From contig JBHJIR010000088.1 of assembly GCA_050043265.1 (NCBI GenBank), positions 1 to 8,033 of the forward strand: a DNA stretch of 8,033 nucleotides, in the 5' to 3' direction. Positions within the stretch are counted from its first letter, which is position 1. The number at the start of each line of letters is the position of its first letter. Below the pieces are notes generated by a model. That model was not told the DNA's origin. It did no database searches and worked only from the letters and a program-made list of their open reading frames with translations. Source of the DNA: Pelagibius sp050043265. Lineage in GTDB: Bacteria > Pseudomonadota > Alphaproteobacteria > Kiloniellales > Kiloniellaceae. The position numbers were made by a program, and so were the translations under genes. This document shows, in pieces, positions 6,747 through 8,033 of the stretch.

Positions 6747-7115
6747 CTAGGCCGCCGGCAACGGCGGCACGCGGGCGATGACGCCCTGGCGGAAGAACGG
6801 CGGGCGGTCGGCCATCGCCGGGACGCCGTGCGGCGACGCGGCGACGGCGCGGGCCGCCGTCAGGATGTCGGCGAGGTCGCGGTCCGGATCGGCGCCGCCG
6901 ATGAGATAGCTCCAGCGCGTCGCGGAGTCCGGGGCGCGGAACGCCAGGGTCACCGGCCGGTCGCAGACGGCAAAGCAGTCGACCGGCGCGACGGTGATAT
7001 CCGGAGAGCCGGCGGCCTCGAGCAATAAGGCCTCGTAAAGACGACGGCCGGCGGGAATTTTCCCACCGGCCGTGTTTCCACAGGATACGCAGACCTGCAG
7101 GCAGACGCCTGTCAT
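6747..7115 (-). CDS. DUF1636 family metal-binding protein, ferredoxin-like cysteine pattern
   Basis: This 122-residue cytoplasmic protein matches the DUF1636 (COG5469, predicted metal-binding) family. Cysteines 9, 12, 47 and 51 form C-X2-C-X34-C-X3-C, and Cys 5 is an extra. The second pair sits in APVDCFAVCDRPVTLAF, which resembles the loop holding the last two cluster ligands of thioredoxin-like [2Fe-2S] ferredoxins; the C-terminal half (WSYLIGG, then DLADILTAARA) also fits that fold. Family members are commonly found beside cobalt-transport and cobalamin genes, and here it follows cbtA by 13 bases in the same direction. It may bind cobalt or an Fe-S cluster and serve as a metal carrier or redox partner, which is inference. 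The ATG at 7115 has only a weak upstream purine site, so coupling to cbtA is likely. The C-terminus is Pro-rich and appears complete. Confidence 0.85.
   Translation of the reverse strand: MTGVCLQVCVSCGNTAGGKIPAGRRLYEALLLEAAGSPDITVAPVDCFAVCDRPVTLAFRAPDSATRWSYLIGGADPDRDLADILTAARAVAASPHGVPAMADRPPFFRQGVIARVPPLPAA
6751..6768 (+). terminator. GCAA-loop hairpin after the ALDH gene
   Basis: GCCGCCG-GCAA-CGGCGGC is a perfect 7-bp stem closed by a GNRA-type tetraloop in plus-strand RNA, starting 25 bases after the ALDH stop. No U-tract follows, so it may mark or protect the 3' end rather than terminate alone. It also lies inside the last codons (Pro-Pro-Leu-Pro-Ala-Ala) of the convergent DUF1636 gene, which leaves only 21 bp of true intergenic space. 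Confidence 0.4.
7044..7073 (-). repeat. 30-nt near-perfect palindrome inside the DUF1636 coding sequence
   Basis: In the sense strand the left arm ACGGCCGGTGGG (7073-7062) pairs with CCCGCCGGCCGT (7055-7044) around an AAAATT loop that can close by one or two more A-T pairs. Eleven pairs are Watson-Crick and one is a U-G wobble in mRNA; on the opposite strand that position is an A-C mismatch. It covers codons 15-24 of the DUF1636 gene (Thr to Arg), just after the CxxC. No U-tract follows directly (CGUCUUUACG). Confidence 0.75.
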
Positions 7116-7128
7116 GACGATGATCCGG

Positions 7129-7884
7129 TCAGGCCGCCGCGGCGGCCGTCTGCTTTTCCTCGCCGCGCTGCCAGACGTAACCGGCGAGCGTGCCGGCCAG
7201 CGTCCAGATCACCGCGAGGACCACCAGGGAGGCGGCGGCGAAGTGGCCGGCGAGTTCCGAAGGCACGTCGCTGACGAAGCCGCCCGGATCGGGCGCGCCG
7301 ACCAGATGCGGCAGGATCATCAGGGCGATGCCGCCGCCGATGGCCAAAGGGGTCGAAACCCGCAGGGCGAGCCACAGGCCGCCGGCGGTCGCCACCGCCG
7401 TGCCGATCCACCAGATCTGGCGGGCGCCAAGGGCGGCCGCCGCCGAGCCCGGCAGTTCCGGCGCAAGGCCCAGGGCCGGCGCCAGACCGGCGGCGACGAC
7501 GCCGGCGACGCCCCACATCAGGCCGGTGCGAGCGGTGATGCGCGCATTCGCCAGGATCATCGCCGAGAGCAGGATGAGGGCGAAGCCGATAGCGGTGCCG
7601 GTGGTCGCCACCGAGGTATAGAGCGTGCGCTCGATGCCGTCGGCGGGCGCCCAGGTGCCGTGGTCGTCCGCGGCATGGTCGGCCCCCGTGTGGGCGAGGA
7701 TCAGCCGGGCGCCGCCGAAGGCACCGCTCCGGGACCCGGAATGGACCACGCCGCCCGCCTCGCCGTTCTCGTAGTGCTCGGCTTCAAGGATCAGCGGGGT
7801 GGTGGTGAAGTGCTGGAGCACCGCCGTCGACAGGCCGGCGACGAGGCCGGCAACCAGGGCCGCCCAGAGAATGCGATGGAGCAT
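7129..7884 (-). CDS. cbtA: Cobalt transporter subunit CbtA
   Basis: This is an inner-membrane protein of the CbtA family, predicted to import cobalt for cobalamin synthesis together with CbtB. The 251 residues are close to family length. Hydrophobic segments lie near residues 6-24, 91-112, 122-140, 156-175, 177-193 and 214-236. Family marks include the N-terminal LWAALVAGLVAGLSTAVLQ followed by LILEAEHYE, LGLAPELPGS (138-147) and LPHLVGAPDP (191-200). The loop between helices 1 and 2 carries His 37, 48, 65, 70 and 75, good candidate metal ligands. The ATG at 7884 has GGGA at 7892-7895 seven bases upstream. The gene starts 24 bases after the stop of cbtB and ends 13 bases before the DUF1636 gene, so the three form one operon. 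Cobalt specificity comes from family knowledge (vitamin B12-regulated loci), not from a feature visible here. Confidence 0.93.
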   Translation of the reverse strand: MLHRILWAALVAGLVAGLSTAVLQHFTTTPLILEAEHYENGEAGGVVHSGSRSGAFGGARLILAHTGADHAADDHGTWAPADGIERTLYTSVATTGTAIGFALILLSAMILANARITARTGLMWGVAGVVAAGLAPALGLAPELPGSAAAALGARQIWWIGTAVATAGGLWLALRVSTPLAIGGGIALMILPHLVGAPDPGGFVSDVPSELAGHFAAASLVVLAVIWTLAGTLAGYVWQRGEEKQTAAAAA

Positions 7885-7908
7885 GGTGCTATCCCAGGTA
7901 CCGGAAAC

Positions 7909-8033
7909 TCAGTGGCAGGGGAACGCCATGGCGTGGCGGGTGTCGTGGGCGGCGTTGTGCACCGTCGTCGAGCCCGCGAAACCGGTAAGAAAAACCAGCC
8001 CGAGGCCGAAAGCCAGGGTCGCGGCCGCGAGCA
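7909..8033 (-). CDS. cbtB: Cobalt transporter subunit CbtB, C-terminal part (5' end beyond window)
   Basis: The frame was read by hand from the stop at 7909-7911 to the window edge; 40 residues are visible. They comprise most of one transmembrane helix (LAAATLAFGLGLVFLTGFAG) and the C-terminal tail HNAAHDTRHAMAFPCH. The family's hallmark is this small single-helix protein of about 60 residues ending in a His-rich tail with a terminal CH, so roughly one third is missing. The tail offers four His and one Cys as metal ligands. It lies upstream of cbtA in the same direction with a 24-base gap, the usual cbtB-cbtA order. Any cobalamin riboswitch that controls the operon would lie upstream, outside the window. 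Confidence 0.9.
   Translation of the reverse strand, partial: LAAATLAFGLGLVFLTGFAGSTTVHNAAHDTRHAMAFPCH

Noticed and set aside
7044..7073. Reading the palindrome as a true intrinsic terminator that ends the cbt transcript
   Set aside because: No run of U follows the stem on either strand, and the coding frame continues with family-like sequence beyond it, so termination is only one unproven option.

Overview
The window is GC-rich (all reading frames are G/C-loaded, third codon positions mostly G or C) and its gene content is that of an alphaproteobacterial chromosome, probably of the Rhodospirillales type. The gene types point there: a PotD-like transport operon, an adducin-like class II aldolase and a CbtB-CbtA-DUF1636 set. 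The genus cannot be read from the sequence. No mobile element, rRNA, tRNA or CRISPR was seen, and genes are packed tightly.

Region 1 (1-4227, + strand) is a transport operon. It opens with the 3' end of a guanidine-modifying hydrolase of the amidinotransferase/arginine deiminase/DDAH superfamily. A complete four-gene ABC importer of the spermidine/putrescine (PotABCD-like) class follows: ATPase, Tat-exported binding protein and two permeases. Hydrolase and importer in one operon suggest uptake and use of a guanidino or amino compound; the substrate itself cannot be read.

Region 2 (4268-6725) holds two divergent catabolic genes. A class II aldolase/adducin-family protein on the minus strand converges on the transporter, and an NAD(P)-dependent aldehyde dehydrogenase is on the plus strand. 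They share a 268-bp intergenic region with an inverted repeat (AACCCG-N10-CGGGTT) that could be an operator.

Region 3 (6747-8033, - strand) is a cobalt-uptake cluster read toward the ALDH gene: the C-terminal part of cbtB, complete cbtA, and a DUF1636 metal-binding protein with four cysteines spaced as in thioredoxin-like [2Fe-2S] ferredoxins. The start of cbtB and any cobalamin riboswitch lie outside the window.

The most unexpected structure is a 30-nt near-perfect palindrome inside the DUF1636 coding sequence (7044-7073). In the sense mRNA it would form a continuous strong hairpin because its one mismatch becomes a G-U wobble. A second compact hairpin with a GCAA loop lies just past the ALDH stop, inside the tail of the convergent gene. 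Otherwise the region looks like ordinary transport and catabolism genes.
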